Shown: piece by piece, positions 33,969-42,104 of the stretch
Position numbering within the stretch: position 1 is the first letter of the stretch
Layout: the number at the start of each line of letters is the position of its first letter
NCBI RefSeq assembly: GCF_022811845.1
Contig: NZ_CP064266.1
Span: forward strand, 4,960,001-5,024,000
From: Bacillus pseudomycoides
GTDB lineage: Bacteria > Bacillota > Bacilli > Bacillales > Bacillaceae_G
Reading direction: 5' to 3'
Length of the DNA stretch: 64,000 bases
Notes under the pieces: generated by a model
The model's database searches: none
Told to the model about the DNA's origin: nothing
Seen by the model: only the letters and a program-made list of their open reading frames with translations
Made by a program: the position numbers and the translations under genes

Positions 33969-35645
33969 TTATTCTACAGAGAAAATGAAAGAATACACAG
34001 GTTGATTCCCTTGATGAACTTCTACCTCTACATCTTCAAATTTCTCTTCTACAAATGCAACCAATTCTGCAACTTCTTCATCTGTTGCATCCTCGCCTTG
34101 CAAGATTGTTACGATCTCAGAATCTTCATCAATCATACTGTCTAGCAATTGCTTCGCTGCCTCTACTTTTTTAGTATTTGTAGATACAATTTTTCCATCT
34201 GCAATGCACATGAAGTCATTTTTTTGAATTGCTATGCCATCAATTTCCGTATCACGAACTGCATACGTAATTTGACCTGTTTTCACATGCGCAAGCGCTT
34301 CTTTCATATTTTCTTCATTTTCCTCTAACGTTCCAGCTGGATTAAATGCTAACATCGCAGCCATGCCTTGAGGAACAGTTTTTGAACGAACAACAATCAC
34401 TTCTTGATCAACAACCGACGCAGCTTGCTCTGCTGCCATCACGATATTACCATTATTCGGTAAAATAATGATTTTTTCAGCATTCGCTTCTTCGATTGCC
34501 TTTACGATATCCTCCGTACTCGGATTCATCGTTTGACCACCTTCGATAACTTCAGTTGCCCCGATGCTCTCGAATAAGTTTTTAATTCCAGAACCCATCG
34601 CTACAGTTACAATACCGTATGGTTGTCTCTCTTTAACTGGAGTTACTTTTTCTGGCATCGGCATTGGCTCATCTAATAAAGCAGTATGCTGTTCACGCAT
34701 ATTCTCTACTTTAATCTTAATTAAACTACCATAACGTTGACCATAATTCATTGCATCTCCAGGATGCTCTGCATGAATATGAACTTTTACAACTTCATCA
34801 TCCGATACAACAAGCAATGAATCACCGTATACACTAATATCTTCACGGAATTTCTGCTCAGAGAAATTATGTTCTTTCATTTTTTCAGACTCTAATTTCA
34901 CCATAAATTCCGTACAATATCCGTATTTAATATCTTCTGTACTCAATTGGCTTTGTACACTACGGTGATGCTCCGCACGCACCATTTCATTCATAGATGG
35001 TTGTGCTGGTACATCAGAAGAAATTGTTTCTCCTTTTAAATCAGCTAAAAAGCCTTCATATACAACAACTAGACCTTTACCACCGCTATCTACAACGCCA
35101 ACTTGTTTTAATACAGGTAATAAATCCGGCGTACGATTTAATGATGCATTCGCTTCTTTCACAACGTCTTCCATAAACAAAACAAAGTCGCGCTGTTTTT
35201 TCGCAACTGTGACTGCATATTTAGCCGTTTCTCTTGCAACTGTTAAAATCGTTCCTTCAATCGGCTTCATAACCGCTTTATATGCTGTTTCTACACCAGC
35301 TTCTAAAGCTGATGCAAAATCAACTGTTGTTAACTCTTCTTTTGGTTCAATGGACTTAGAGAAACCACGGAATAATTGAGATAAAATAACCCCTGAGTTA
35401 CCACGAGCTCCCATTAATAATCCTTTTGCTAAACTTACACCGACTTTACCGGCATGCTGTGAAGAGTTTGCCTTAACTTCACGCGCACCTGAAGTCATTG
35501 ATAAATTCATATTTGTACCGGTATCGCCATCTGGAACTGGAAAAACGTTCAATGCATCAACAAGCTGAACATTATTTGTTAAATTATTCGCTCCTTGAAT
35601 AATCATTTGTGATAAACGTTTTCCATCAATTTTTTGAATTGACAC
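33969..35645 (-). CDS. fakA: Fatty acid kinase subunit FakA (YloV, DAK domain protein)
   Basis: ATP-binding kinase subunit that phosphorylates fatty acids held by a FakB (DegV-family) partner. The 558-residue protein starts with a DhaL/DAK2-like kinase domain: NVFPVPDGDTGTNMNLSM with the metal-binding Asp residues and MGARGNSGVILSQLFRGF, followed by middle and C-terminal DAK1-like domains. It lies 22 bp after yloU, a conserved pair. FakB genes are not in this window. Confidence 0.93.
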   Translation of the reverse strand: MSIQKIDGKRLSQMIIQGANNLTNNVQLVDALNVFPVPDGDTGTNMNLSMTSGAREVKANSSQHAGKVGVSLAKGLLMGARGNSGVILSQLFRGFSKSIEPKEELTTVDFASALEAGVETAYKAVMKPIEGTILTVARETAKYAVTVAKKQRDFVLFMEDVVKEANASLNRTPDLLPVLKQVGVVDSGGKGLVVVYEGFLADLKGETISSDVPAQPSMNEMVRAEHHRSVQSQLSTEDIKYGYCTEFMVKLESEKMKEHNFSEQKFREDISVYGDSLLVVSDDEVVKVHIHAEHPGDAMNYGQRYGSLIKIKVENMREQHTALLDEPMPMPEKVTPVKERQPYGIVTVAMGSGIKNLFESIGATEVIEGGQTMNPSTEDIVKAIEEANAEKIIILPNNGNIVMAAEQAASVVDQEVIVVRSKTVPQGMAAMLAFNPAGTLEENEENMKEALAHVKTGQITYAVRDTEIDGIAIQKNDFMCIADGKIVSTNTKKVEAAKQLLDSMIDEDSEIVTILQGEDATDEEVAELVAFVEEKFEDVEVEVHQGNQPVYSFIFSVE

Positions 35646-35667
35646 AGATTTTCCTCCTTAATGCACA

Positions 35668-36030
35668 TTACAAGTTTATTACTTTAACTCCTTGTACGTA
35701 GATGTTTACAGAATCTACTGCTAATCCTACCGTTTGATCTAATGTATATTTCACTTTTGTTTGGACGTTATGTGCTACCTCTGAAATTTTTGTACCATAG
35801 CTCACAATAATATACATATCAATATGTACTTCATCTTGGTCTTTACGAACAATAACGCCTCTAGTGAAGTTTTCTTTTCGTAAAATATCTGTTAATCCAT
35901 CTTTTAACTGATTTTTTGAAGCCATACCAACGATACCGTAGCAATCTACCGCGGCACCTCCAGCAATCGTTGCAATTACATCTGTACTAATATCAATTTG
36001 ACCGTACTTCGTTTTAATTTCAATTGACAT
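35668..36030 (-). CDS. yloU: Asp23/Gls24 family envelope stress protein YloU
   Basis: Member of the Asp23/Gls24 family, usually membrane-associated proteins linked to envelope stress; precise role unknown. The 120-residue product has the family pattern IDISTDVIATIAGGAAVDCYG near the N-terminus and DMYIIVSYGTKISEVAHNVQ (a later strand-helix). GGGGGAAA precedes the ATG. It is cotranscribed with fakA and lies behind a repeat-containing promoter region. Confidence 0.9.
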   Translation of the reverse strand: MSIEIKTKYGQIDISTDVIATIAGGAAVDCYGIVGMASKNQLKDGLTDILRKENFTRGVIVRKDQDEVHIDMYIIVSYGTKISEVAHNVQTKVKYTLDQTVGLAVDSVNIYVQGVKVINL

Positions 36031-36189
36031 CTCGTTTCCCCCTTCATAAATGGTGAAAGTGAGCTAGACTACTTTAGTTACTATCATATAATCTTTTCAA
36101 AGAAAATTCCATCGTTCTTTCTTTTCGCTCTCATATTTTATACTTATCATATACTTTTTTTATGACGAGCAAAATAGTCCATTGTTATT

Positions 36190-36218
36190 ATACAACATGT
36201 ACTACTATAATATGTCAA
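36190..36218 (-). promoter_or_regulatory. Probable promoter of yloU-fakA
   Basis: Minus-strand TTGACA (36213-36218) lies inside repeat copy 1; TTGTAT at 36190-36195 is 17 nt away, and a perfect TATAAT at 36187-36192 is 20 nt away. Which -10 is used cannot be told by eye. Confidence 0.5.
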
Positions 36219-36237
36219 GTAATTTTTCTTGATTTCT
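36213..36237. repeat. 25-bp direct repeat, copy 1, upstream of yloU and rpmB
   Basis: Starts TGTCAAGTAATTTTTCTTGA and is followed by TTTCT; identical to 36260-36284. It holds an inverted repeat TCAAG/CTTGA and, on the minus strand, a TTGACA hexamer at its end. Confidence 0.9.
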
Positions 36238-36259
36238 AATTTTCTTTACTAACATTTAG

Positions 36260-36284
36260 TGTCAAGTAATTTTTCTTGATTTCT
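36260..36284. repeat. 25-bp direct repeat, copy 2, upstream of yloU and rpmB
   Basis: Exact copy of 36213-36237, 47 bp apart (start to start). It lies 14 bp upstream of the rpmB -35 box on the plus strand. Confidence 0.9.
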
Positions 36285-36297
36285 TTTTTATACAGTG

Positions 36298-36326
36298 TTG
36301 CATTCTCTTTTTAGTTGTGTTAAATT
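36298..36326 (+). promoter_or_regulatory. Probable promoter of rpmB
   Basis: TTGCAT (36298-36303), 17-nt spacer, TAAATT (36321-36326). It would give a leader of about 75 nt. The 377-bp yloU-rpmB gap contains this, the yloU promoter and the two repeats. Confidence 0.5.
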
Positions 36327-36407
36327 ATAGTAGTGTTTTTAGCATCGCATAAAAGACTAACATTGAAAAATTACGTATGGTAAGGTAGTTAAGGGAGGGA
36401 AATATAG

Positions 36408-36596
36408 ATGGCTCGTGTTTGTGCTATTACTGGAAGAAAAGCTCGTTCTGGTAACTCTCGTTCTCACGCAATGAACGCTACAAAACGTAAATGGGGCGCT
36501 AACCTTCAAAAAGTTCGCGTACGCATCGACGGTAAAGTTCAACGTGTTTACGTTTCTGCTAGAGCATTAAAATCTGGCAAAATTGAACGTGTTTAA
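36408..36596 (+). CDS. rpmB: 50S ribosomal protein L28
   Basis: Large-subunit protein. The 62-residue basic product begins [20 protein letters not shown] and contains [13 protein letters not shown], diagnostic for L28. GGGAGG precedes the ATG. It is the only plus-strand gene in the 1-54 kb part of the window, transcribed alone and followed by a terminator, as in other Bacillus genomes where it opposes yloU. Confidence 0.97.
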
Positions 36597-36600
36597 TAAT

Positions 36601-36629
36601 AAAAAAAGGAGCCACTAGGCTCTTTTTTT
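36601..36629 (+). terminator. Terminator of rpmB
   Basis: GAGCC and GGCTC with a 4-nt ACTA loop, followed by TTTTTTT. It starts about 5 nt after the rpmB stop. Confidence 0.85.
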
Positions 36630-36641
36630 ATTATCCTCATG

Positions 36642-36669
36642 AAAAAAGCACCATTAATGGTGCTTTTTT
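36642..36669. terminator. Bidirectional terminator between rpmB and spoVM
   Basis: A 28-nt perfect palindrome: AAAAAAGCACCATT followed by its reverse complement. On the minus strand it begins in the spoVM stop codon, so it should end the spoVM transcript and also block read-through from rpmB. Confidence 0.85.
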
Positions 36670-36748
36670 AGTCCTTTTTAAAGGTATTTAACACCGCACG
36701 AACAATTCCACCAAGAAATTTAGGTAACTTAATTGTATAAAATCTCAT
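36668..36748 (-). CDS. spoVM: Stage V sporulation protein SpoVM, 26 residues
   Basis: Amphipathic peptide that binds the convex outer face of the forespore and anchors the spore coat basement layer with SpoIVA. Reading the minus strand from ATG at 36748 gives MRFYTIKLPKFLGG, then IVRAVLNTFKKD and a TAA stop; this is nearly identical to the B. subtilis peptide as I recall it, including the Pro9 region that matters for curvature binding. A strong GGAGGG box lies 7 nt upstream. It sits between rpmB and thiN, as in B. subtilis. Confidence 0.95.
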   Translation of the reverse strand: MRFYTIKLPKFLGGIVRAVLNTFKKD

Positions 36749-36783
36749 GGTTTCCCTCCTAATCCCCATTACTCCACTTGTTT

Positions 36784-36791
36784 ACTATATG
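36784..36791 (-). promoter_or_regulatory. Possible sigma-E -10 element of spoVM
   Basis: CATATAGT on the minus strand resembles the sigma-E -10 (CATACANT) and is 35 nt before the spoVM ATG. No convincing -35 was seen. spoVM is known as a mother-cell sigma-E gene. Confidence 0.3.
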
Positions 36792-36814
36792 AAGCGAGCA
36801 GCAAAAGTGTTTCT

Positions 36815-37456
36815 TCAATCAGTGCTTCTTATCACCATTAATATGCCAGAAGTAAATGAAAAAGTACCTTTTTCCGCAATGAGTTCGTTACTAATACAAA
36901 GTGTTGATCCCCATTCTATCGTTTTATCAGTAAGAGGATATTTAAAGCCACGAAGAGTAATACCTTTTACAATTCCCGTAACAGGCACAAAAGATACGTA
37001 TGGAAATTGTTCATTTTCTTCAATTATATATGTGCCTACCTTTTTTACAGAGATTTCATTTTTATTATCAACGATATACATTTCAGTATATGCTTCCAGT
37101 CCTTTTAAAAGCATCTGTATGTTTGCTAATCCATGATCAAGTCTTCCGCCTGTAGCACCAAAAATACGAATCAAATCCGGTTTTTGCTCTAATGCCCAAT
37201 GAATTGCAATTTCTAAATCCGTTTGATCTTTTTCACGAGGAACAATATGCAACTCATCAGTCTGTTTTTGCATCCACACTAATTCTTCATCTGTAACTGA
37301 GTCATAGTCACCGAATGCAACGGTTGGTATGATTCCTCTTTGCAACAAACGATATACACCACGGTCAACCGCAGCCCATACAACTTCCTCATTTTCATAA
37401 TGAGAGAAATCTGCACAGTACTCCTCAGGGCCTCCAGCTAAAATATGAATAATCAT
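36815..37456 (-). CDS. thiN: Thiamine pyrophosphokinase
   Basis: Transfers pyrophosphate from ATP to thiamine to make the cofactor TPP. The 213-residue protein has DRGVYRLLQRGIIPTVAFGDYDSV with catalytic Asp residues, EKDQTDLEIAI and GATGGRLDHGLAN, all typical of the family. An ATG ten codons upstream precedes the GGGG box and is rejected; the ATG at 37456 begins MIIHILAGG. It is downstream of rpe with a terminator-like hairpin between. Confidence 0.95.
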   Translation of the reverse strand: MIIHILAGGPEEYCADFSHYENEEVVWAAVDRGVYRLLQRGIIPTVAFGDYDSVTDEELVWMQKQTDELHIVPREKDQTDLEIAIHWALEQKPDLIRIFGATGGRLDHGLANIQMLLKGLEAYTEMYIVDNKNEISVKKVGTYIIEENEQFPYVSFVPVTGIVKGITLRGFKYPLTDKTIEWGSTLCISNELIAEKGTFSFTSGILMVIRSTD

Positions 37457-37476
37457 CTTTTCTTCCCCTTCTATAG

Positions 37477-37512
37477 AAAAAGGCAATCTGCCAGTCGGTA
37501 GATTGCCTTTTC
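37477..37512 (-). terminator. Terminator between rpe and thiN
   Basis: AAGGCAATCT and AGATTGCCTT pair around a 10-nt loop, with A and T runs on the outer sides. It ends about 20 nt before the thiN start, so thiN needs read-through or another promoter. Confidence 0.75.
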
Positions 37513-37561
37513 ACATTTTTCCTATTCTAACAGGTCATGAAAATTTTCTTACATCTATTCC

Positions 37562-38206
37562 TTATCCACGAATTACGCGAATTGCCTCACCGCGGTCTTT
37601 TTGATTGTATACTGCTGATCCAGCTACAAGAACATTGGCCCCTGCTTCTACACACAGTCTCGCAGTCTCAGCATTTACACCACCATCAACTTCGATTTCT
37701 ACTTGTAAATTACGCTCTTTGACCATTTCTGCGACTTGCTTAATTTTCGGTAATACAGAATGAATAAACTTTTGCCCACCGAAACCTGGATTTACTGTCA
37801 TAAGTAATACCATATCGATATCTTCTAACACATGTTCGATCATTGAAACTGGTGTATGTGGATTTAATACAACTCCAGCTTTGATACCATGTGATTTAAT
37901 TAATTGAATCGTACGATGTAAATGTGGGCAAGCCTCCACATGAACAGTAATAATATCCGCTCCAGCTTTTGCAAAAGTAGGGATATAGTTATCAGGGTTT
38001 TCGATCATTAAATGTACATCTAATGGTAATGATGTGATTGGACGAATGGCCTCTACAATTAACGGACCAATTGTAATATTTGGAACAAAGTGTCCATCCA
38101 TTACATCAACATGGATATAGTCCGCTCCGCCTTTTTCTACATCCTTAATTTCTTCCCCTAATTTTGAAAAATCTGCTGATAAAATCGATGGTGCAATTTT
38201 AATCAT
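37562..38206 (-). CDS. rpe: Ribulose-phosphate 3-epimerase
   Basis: Interconverts ribulose 5-phosphate and xylulose 5-phosphate in the pentose phosphate pathway. The 214-residue TIM-barrel protein has IAPSILSADFSKLGEEI at the start, HVDVMDGHFVPNITIGP, MTVNPGFGGQKFI and VDGGVN, with the expected metal-binding His/Asp residues. It starts 2 bp after rsgA. Confidence 0.97.
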   Translation of the reverse strand: MIKIAPSILSADFSKLGEEIKDVEKGGADYIHVDVMDGHFVPNITIGPLIVEAIRPITSLPLDVHLMIENPDNYIPTFAKAGADIITVHVEACPHLHRTIQLIKSHGIKAGVVLNPHTPVSMIEHVLEDIDMVLLMTVNPGFGGQKFIHSVLPKIKQVAEMVKERNLQVEIEVDGGVNAETARLCVEAGANVLVAGSAVYNQKDRGEAIRVIRG

Positions 38207-38208
38207 GA

Positions 38209-39090
38209 CTAATACCTCGGCTTTCTCTCTCTAATTTCTTCTACGAATTGTTTGTAATGTTCGTAACGGTAATGGGTTATCTTTCCTTCCTCAACCGCAG
38301 TTTTCACCGCACATTTCGGTTCCGAAAGATGTGTACACCCTCTAAATTTACAGTATTGACTCTCTTCTTTCAACTCTGGAAAACAATGTGTAAGATCTTC
38401 GACTTCTATATCAATAAAATCAAGCGAACTAAACCCTGGTGTATCTGCCACAAGCCCACTTCCAACCGCGATTAATTCTACGTGTCTTGTCGTATGCTTA
38501 CCACGCCCTAAATGTGAAGAGATATCGTTTGTTTTTAACGCTAAATCTGGTCGTAATACATTTAACATAGAAGATTTCCCTACACCGGATTGTCCTGCCA
38601 CTACTGAGACACAGTCTTCTAAAAATGGTTTTAAAATATCAATACTTTCTGACGTATTTATAGACGTAAATAATACATCATATCCCATTTCACGATAATC
38701 GTTTGCATAAGATTCAACGGTTTCTCGCATTTTTTCATCTACTAAATCCATTTTACTAATACAAATAATCGGTTTAATGTTATGATATTCAATCAATACT
38801 AAAAATCGATCTAACAACCCTGGGTTAAAGTCTGGTTCAACCGCTGAGAAAACAAGAATCGCTTGATCAACATTGGCAATTGGTGGTCTAACAAGTTCAT
38901 TCTTCCGCTCAAAAACTTCTAAAACATAACCTTCATTTGGATTATCCGCTTGAAAAACAACTTGATCTCCTACAAGCGGTGTAATTTTATTTTTTCTGAA
39001 CACACCACGACCTCGGCATTGTGTAATGCCGCTTTCATGCTGCACATAATAAAAACCACTTAAAGCTTTTACAATTTTTCCTTCTGCCAT
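38209..39090 (-). CDS. rsgA: Small ribosomal subunit biogenesis GTPase RsgA
   Basis: Circularly permuted GTPase (YloQ, CpgA) that acts late in 30S maturation. The 293-residue protein has an N-terminal OB fold, then G4 SKMD before G1 GQSGVGKSSMLN, G3 DTPGFSS, and a C-terminal zinc motif CKFRGCTHLSEPKCAV. It lies in the prpC-prkC-rsgA-rpe-thiN order; in Bacillus, PrkC phosphorylates it. Confidence 0.97.
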   Translation of the reverse strand: MAEGKIVKALSGFYYVQHESGITQCRGRGVFRKNKITPLVGDQVVFQADNPNEGYVLEVFERKNELVRPPIANVDQAILVFSAVEPDFNPGLLDRFLVLIEYHNIKPIICISKMDLVDEKMRETVESYANDYREMGYDVLFTSINTSESIDILKPFLEDCVSVVAGQSGVGKSSMLNVLRPDLALKTNDISSHLGRGKHTTRHVELIAVGSGLVADTPGFSSLDFIDIEVEDLTHCFPELKEESQYCKFRGCTHLSEPKCAVKTAVEEGKITHYRYEHYKQFVEEIRERKPRY

Positions 39091-39330
39091 ATAACTCTCC
39101 TTTATTCTATATAAAGTGAAATTTTTATTGCTCCTCTATACAATTATCCCGTCTTTGGAACTTTTATGTGGTGTACTGCTAAGCAGATACTAGGATAAAA
39201 CTGATTATCTCTCATTTTCTATTTCCACTTCACTTTTATGGCTGTTATTCAACTTCAAAACATAGTTTCTTTTTTCATCCGCTATGTTAACAGCATAACA
39301 GGCAAAAGCAACAAATTCCACTGCCCATAC

Positions 39331-39365
39331 AAAGAAGGTGGAATCCACAAAGTGGAAACACACCT
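39331..39365 (-). terminator. Hairpin after prkC, possible terminator
   Basis: On the minus strand AAGGTG pairs with CACCTT, with inner TCCAC/GTGGA pairing, next to the prkC stop. The following CTTTGTAT is a weak T run. The remaining gap to rsgA shows no gene. Confidence 0.45.
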
Positions 39366-41339
39366 TTACTGAGCTGGATATGGAACTTCTTTATCAATAA
39401 TGGTCATCCCATCTCGTACAACTTTATAATGTCCTTTTGTTCCTTCTTGAATCACAAACTCCAAAGAAATAGTAGCAGATTCCGTAATTGTTCGGGTTTC
39501 AATTGGCTTATCCATTTTCTGCACCATATCTTCTTTATAAATTTCTACTGTTTGTGGCTTTTTCTCCCCCTCTGCAGGAGGCTCATATGGGATTGCAATA
39601 TTATCAACTTTTACAGTTTTCGTTACTTTCGGCTTTGGCCCATCTGATATAGTAACCGTTACTTTATCTCCTTCTTTTAACGGTGTCCCTGGTTTTGGTA
39701 GTTGTGAAATTACTAAACCTTTCTCAACTGTATCTGAGTAATCTCTTTTTACATTAAGGACAAGTTTATTTTCATTCAAATAGCTATTCACATAATTTTC
39801 GGTCCACCCTGAAAAATCACCAAGTCTAATTTGGTAAGGTCCCTTGCTTATCCAAACTTTAACATCTTGCTCCGCTTCCACAATCATTTGATCTGCCGCT
39901 GGACTTTGGTCTAGAATTTGCCCTTTCGGTTTATCGCTTTCAATATAGGACGGAACAATAATCTTGTATTTCCCTTCCAAATCACCCTTCAAACTATCAA
40001 AATCTTTTCCGATTAAATTACTCATTTTGCTCTTTTTCTTCCCACCGGATTGATAGATTGTAATTTTAGAATTTTCCTTTACAATCCTGCCTGCCACTGG
40101 GCTTGTTTTAATTACTTTCCCCGCTTCAACATCATCTGTATATACAATATTCGGCTCAGCAACTTCAAATCCTTTCTCAACAAGAGCATTAACAGCGGTC
40201 TCATAGTTCATACCAGATACATCCGGGATTTTTACATCTTTGGGGATAAAGAATCTCGGAATTACAGTAAGCGCTAACGTTATACCAATTGCTAAAAGTA
40301 AAAATGTTGTAATTAACACTTTCAGCCATTTGTTACTTCGCTTTTTTTCTACCTTTGGTTTAACTTCTTCATTTTTTACCTGTTCATCCACCTTGTTTCC
40401 ATTCAATACAATTGTTTCATCGCTGACATTTCCAAATAATTGTTCTTGTTGAATAATTGGAATAGCCTTCGTCGCTTCCATATCTTCAGGTATATAAAAT
40501 GGTTGTTCATTAATACGTTCTGGATATAATGCTGTTTCGATATCTCTCTTCATCGCATTCGCAGACTGATATCGATGGAACGGATCTTTTGCAGTTGCTT
40601 TTAAAATAATATTTTCTACGCTTTGCGGAATATCTGGATTCCAACGTTTTGGAGATGGTGTTTCATTCTGTAAATGTTTTAAAGCTATCGCAACTGCGGA
40701 CTCCCCTGAAAATGGTTGTCGCCCTGTTAACAATTCAAACATTACTATACCAAGTGAATAAATGTCTGATTGTTTATTCGCTATCCCTCCGCGTGCTTGT
40801 TCTGGAGACAAATAATGAACCGAACCAAGCACTGAATTTGTATGCGTTATCGCCGTTGCACTTGTAGCTGTCGCAATTCCAAAATCGGTTACTTTCACAA
40901 CTCCATCATTTCGAATTAGAATATTATGTGGCTTTATATCTCGATGTACAATTTCAAAATGATGAGCATGTGCCATTGCAGATGTTAACTGCTCCATGAT
41001 GTCAAGAGCTTCTCCTATAGGTAACATTCCACGCTGATTTATGTATTGCTTCAATGTTTGTCCAGGTACATACTCCATAACAAGGTAATAAATCCCATCT
41101 TCTTCACCAACATCATACATATTTACAATATTCGGATGCGACAACGTTGTAACAGATTGCGCTTCTCGATGGAAACGTTTAATAAACTCATCATTATTTG
41201 CATAATCGAGTCGTAATATTTTTACCGCTACATCCCGGCCTAGTATATCATCATGAGCCAAATATACGTTGGCCATTCCTCCGCCACCGATCATTTTCAG
41301 TAGCTTGTAACGGTCATTTAGGCGTTTTCCAATCAGCAC
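39366..41339 (-). CDS. prkC: Serine/threonine protein kinase PrkC with PASTA domains
   Basis: Membrane kinase that senses muropeptides and controls spore germination, cell-wall metabolism and translation factors. The 657-residue protein has the kinase domain (GGGGMANVYLAHD, HRDIKPHNILI, DFGIATA, SPEQARG), a transmembrane helix at about 335-360 after a basic juxtamembrane stretch, and three extracellular PASTA repeats. The GTG at 41339 is preferred to one four codons upstream that overlaps the AGGTGA box. It starts 8 bp after prpC. Confidence 0.96.
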   Translation of the reverse strand: MLIGKRLNDRYKLLKMIGGGGMANVYLAHDDILGRDVAVKILRLDYANNDEFIKRFHREAQSVTTLSHPNIVNMYDVGEEDGIYYLVMEYVPGQTLKQYINQRGMLPIGEALDIMEQLTSAMAHAHHFEIVHRDIKPHNILIRNDGVVKVTDFGIATATSATAITHTNSVLGSVHYLSPEQARGGIANKQSDIYSLGIVMFELLTGRQPFSGESAVAIALKHLQNETPSPKRWNPDIPQSVENIILKATAKDPFHRYQSANAMKRDIETALYPERINEQPFYIPEDMEATKAIPIIQQEQLFGNVSDETIVLNGNKVDEQVKNEEVKPKVEKKRSNKWLKVLITTFLLLAIGITLALTVIPRFFIPKDVKIPDVSGMNYETAVNALVEKGFEVAEPNIVYTDDVEAGKVIKTSPVAGRIVKENSKITIYQSGGKKKSKMSNLIGKDFDSLKGDLEGKYKIIVPSYIESDKPKGQILDQSPAADQMIVEAEQDVKVWISKGPYQIRLGDFSGWTENYVNSYLNENKLVLNVKRDYSDTVEKGLVISQLPKPGTPLKEGDKVTVTISDGPKPKVTKTVKVDNIAIPYEPPAEGEKKPQTVEIYKEDMVQKMDKPIETRTITESATISLEFVIQEGTKGHYKVVRDGMTIIDKEVPYPAQ

Positions 41340-41347
41340 GTTGTAAT

Positions 41348-42100
41348 TCACCTACTTTCGTTTGCCGAACCCGTATAATCAACAATGACAAGGGTAATAT
41401 TATCTTCTCCACCACGATCATTCGCAAGTTGAACAAGACGCTCCCCCTTTGTCTCGAGTTGTTCGTTTAATAGCAAAATTTTTCGCATATCATCCATAGC
41501 AACTTTATTTGATAATCCGTCAGAGCAAAGAAGCAGTTGATCATTTTCTTCTAACACTAATGTTTTAACATCTAATCCAACTTTTTCTTCTGTCCCAAGC
41601 GCTCGTAAAAGCACGTTCTTTTTTGGATGATACTCTGCATCTTCTTTTGAAATTTCACCATACCTGACAAGTTCATTTACAAGTGAATGATCTTCAGTTA
41701 TAAGTGAAATCTCACCATCTGATAACATGTAACAACGACTATCTCCTATATGTCCAATTGTTACAAACCCTGCCGTACAAATTGCAACAATAACAGTAGT
41801 TCCCATACCATTGCACTCTACATGCTGCTTCGAGTATTCGTATACCCTCTCGTTAATCATTTCAACGTTTGTATGTAACCATTCTTCCGCTTTTTTTGGT
41901 GCATCCATACTATACGTTTGCTTCCAATAATCATGGAATAATTGAATGGCCATCGAGCTAGCAACATCGCCAGCTCGATGACCTCCCATTCCATCAGCTA
42001 CTACAGCTAAAATATCTCCATCTAAATTATGAAAAACTCCTGCACTATCTTCATTATGTTGACGAACTTTACCTTTATCCGATAGAAACACGGCTTTCAT
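41348..42100 (-). CDS. prpC: PP2C-type protein phosphatase PrpC
   Basis: Manganese-dependent phosphatase that reverses PrkC phosphorylation. The 250-residue protein has PP2C motifs: RQHNEDSAGVF, VVADGMGGHRAGDVAS with metal-binding Asp, HIGDSRCYML, LLCSDGLSN and GGEDNITLVIV. The ATG at 42100 follows GAGGTGA; an upstream start inside rlmN is rejected. The kinase-phosphatase pair is a conserved unit. Confidence 0.96.
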   Translation of the reverse strand: MKAVFLSDKGKVRQHNEDSAGVFHNLDGDILAVVADGMGGHRAGDVASSMAIQLFHDYWKQTYSMDAPKKAEEWLHTNVEMINERVYEYSKQHVECNGMGTTVIVAICTAGFVTIGHIGDSRCYMLSDGEISLITEDHSLVNELVRYGEISKEDAEYHPKKNVLLRALGTEEKVGLDVKTLVLEENDQLLLCSDGLSNKVAMDDMRKILLLNEQLETKGERLVQLANDRGGEDNITLVIVDYTGSANESR

Positions 42101-42104
42101 CTTG

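Noticed and set aside
36747..37136. 129-codon plus-strand open frame
   Set aside because: Antisense to thiN and to the spoVM leader; no family features.
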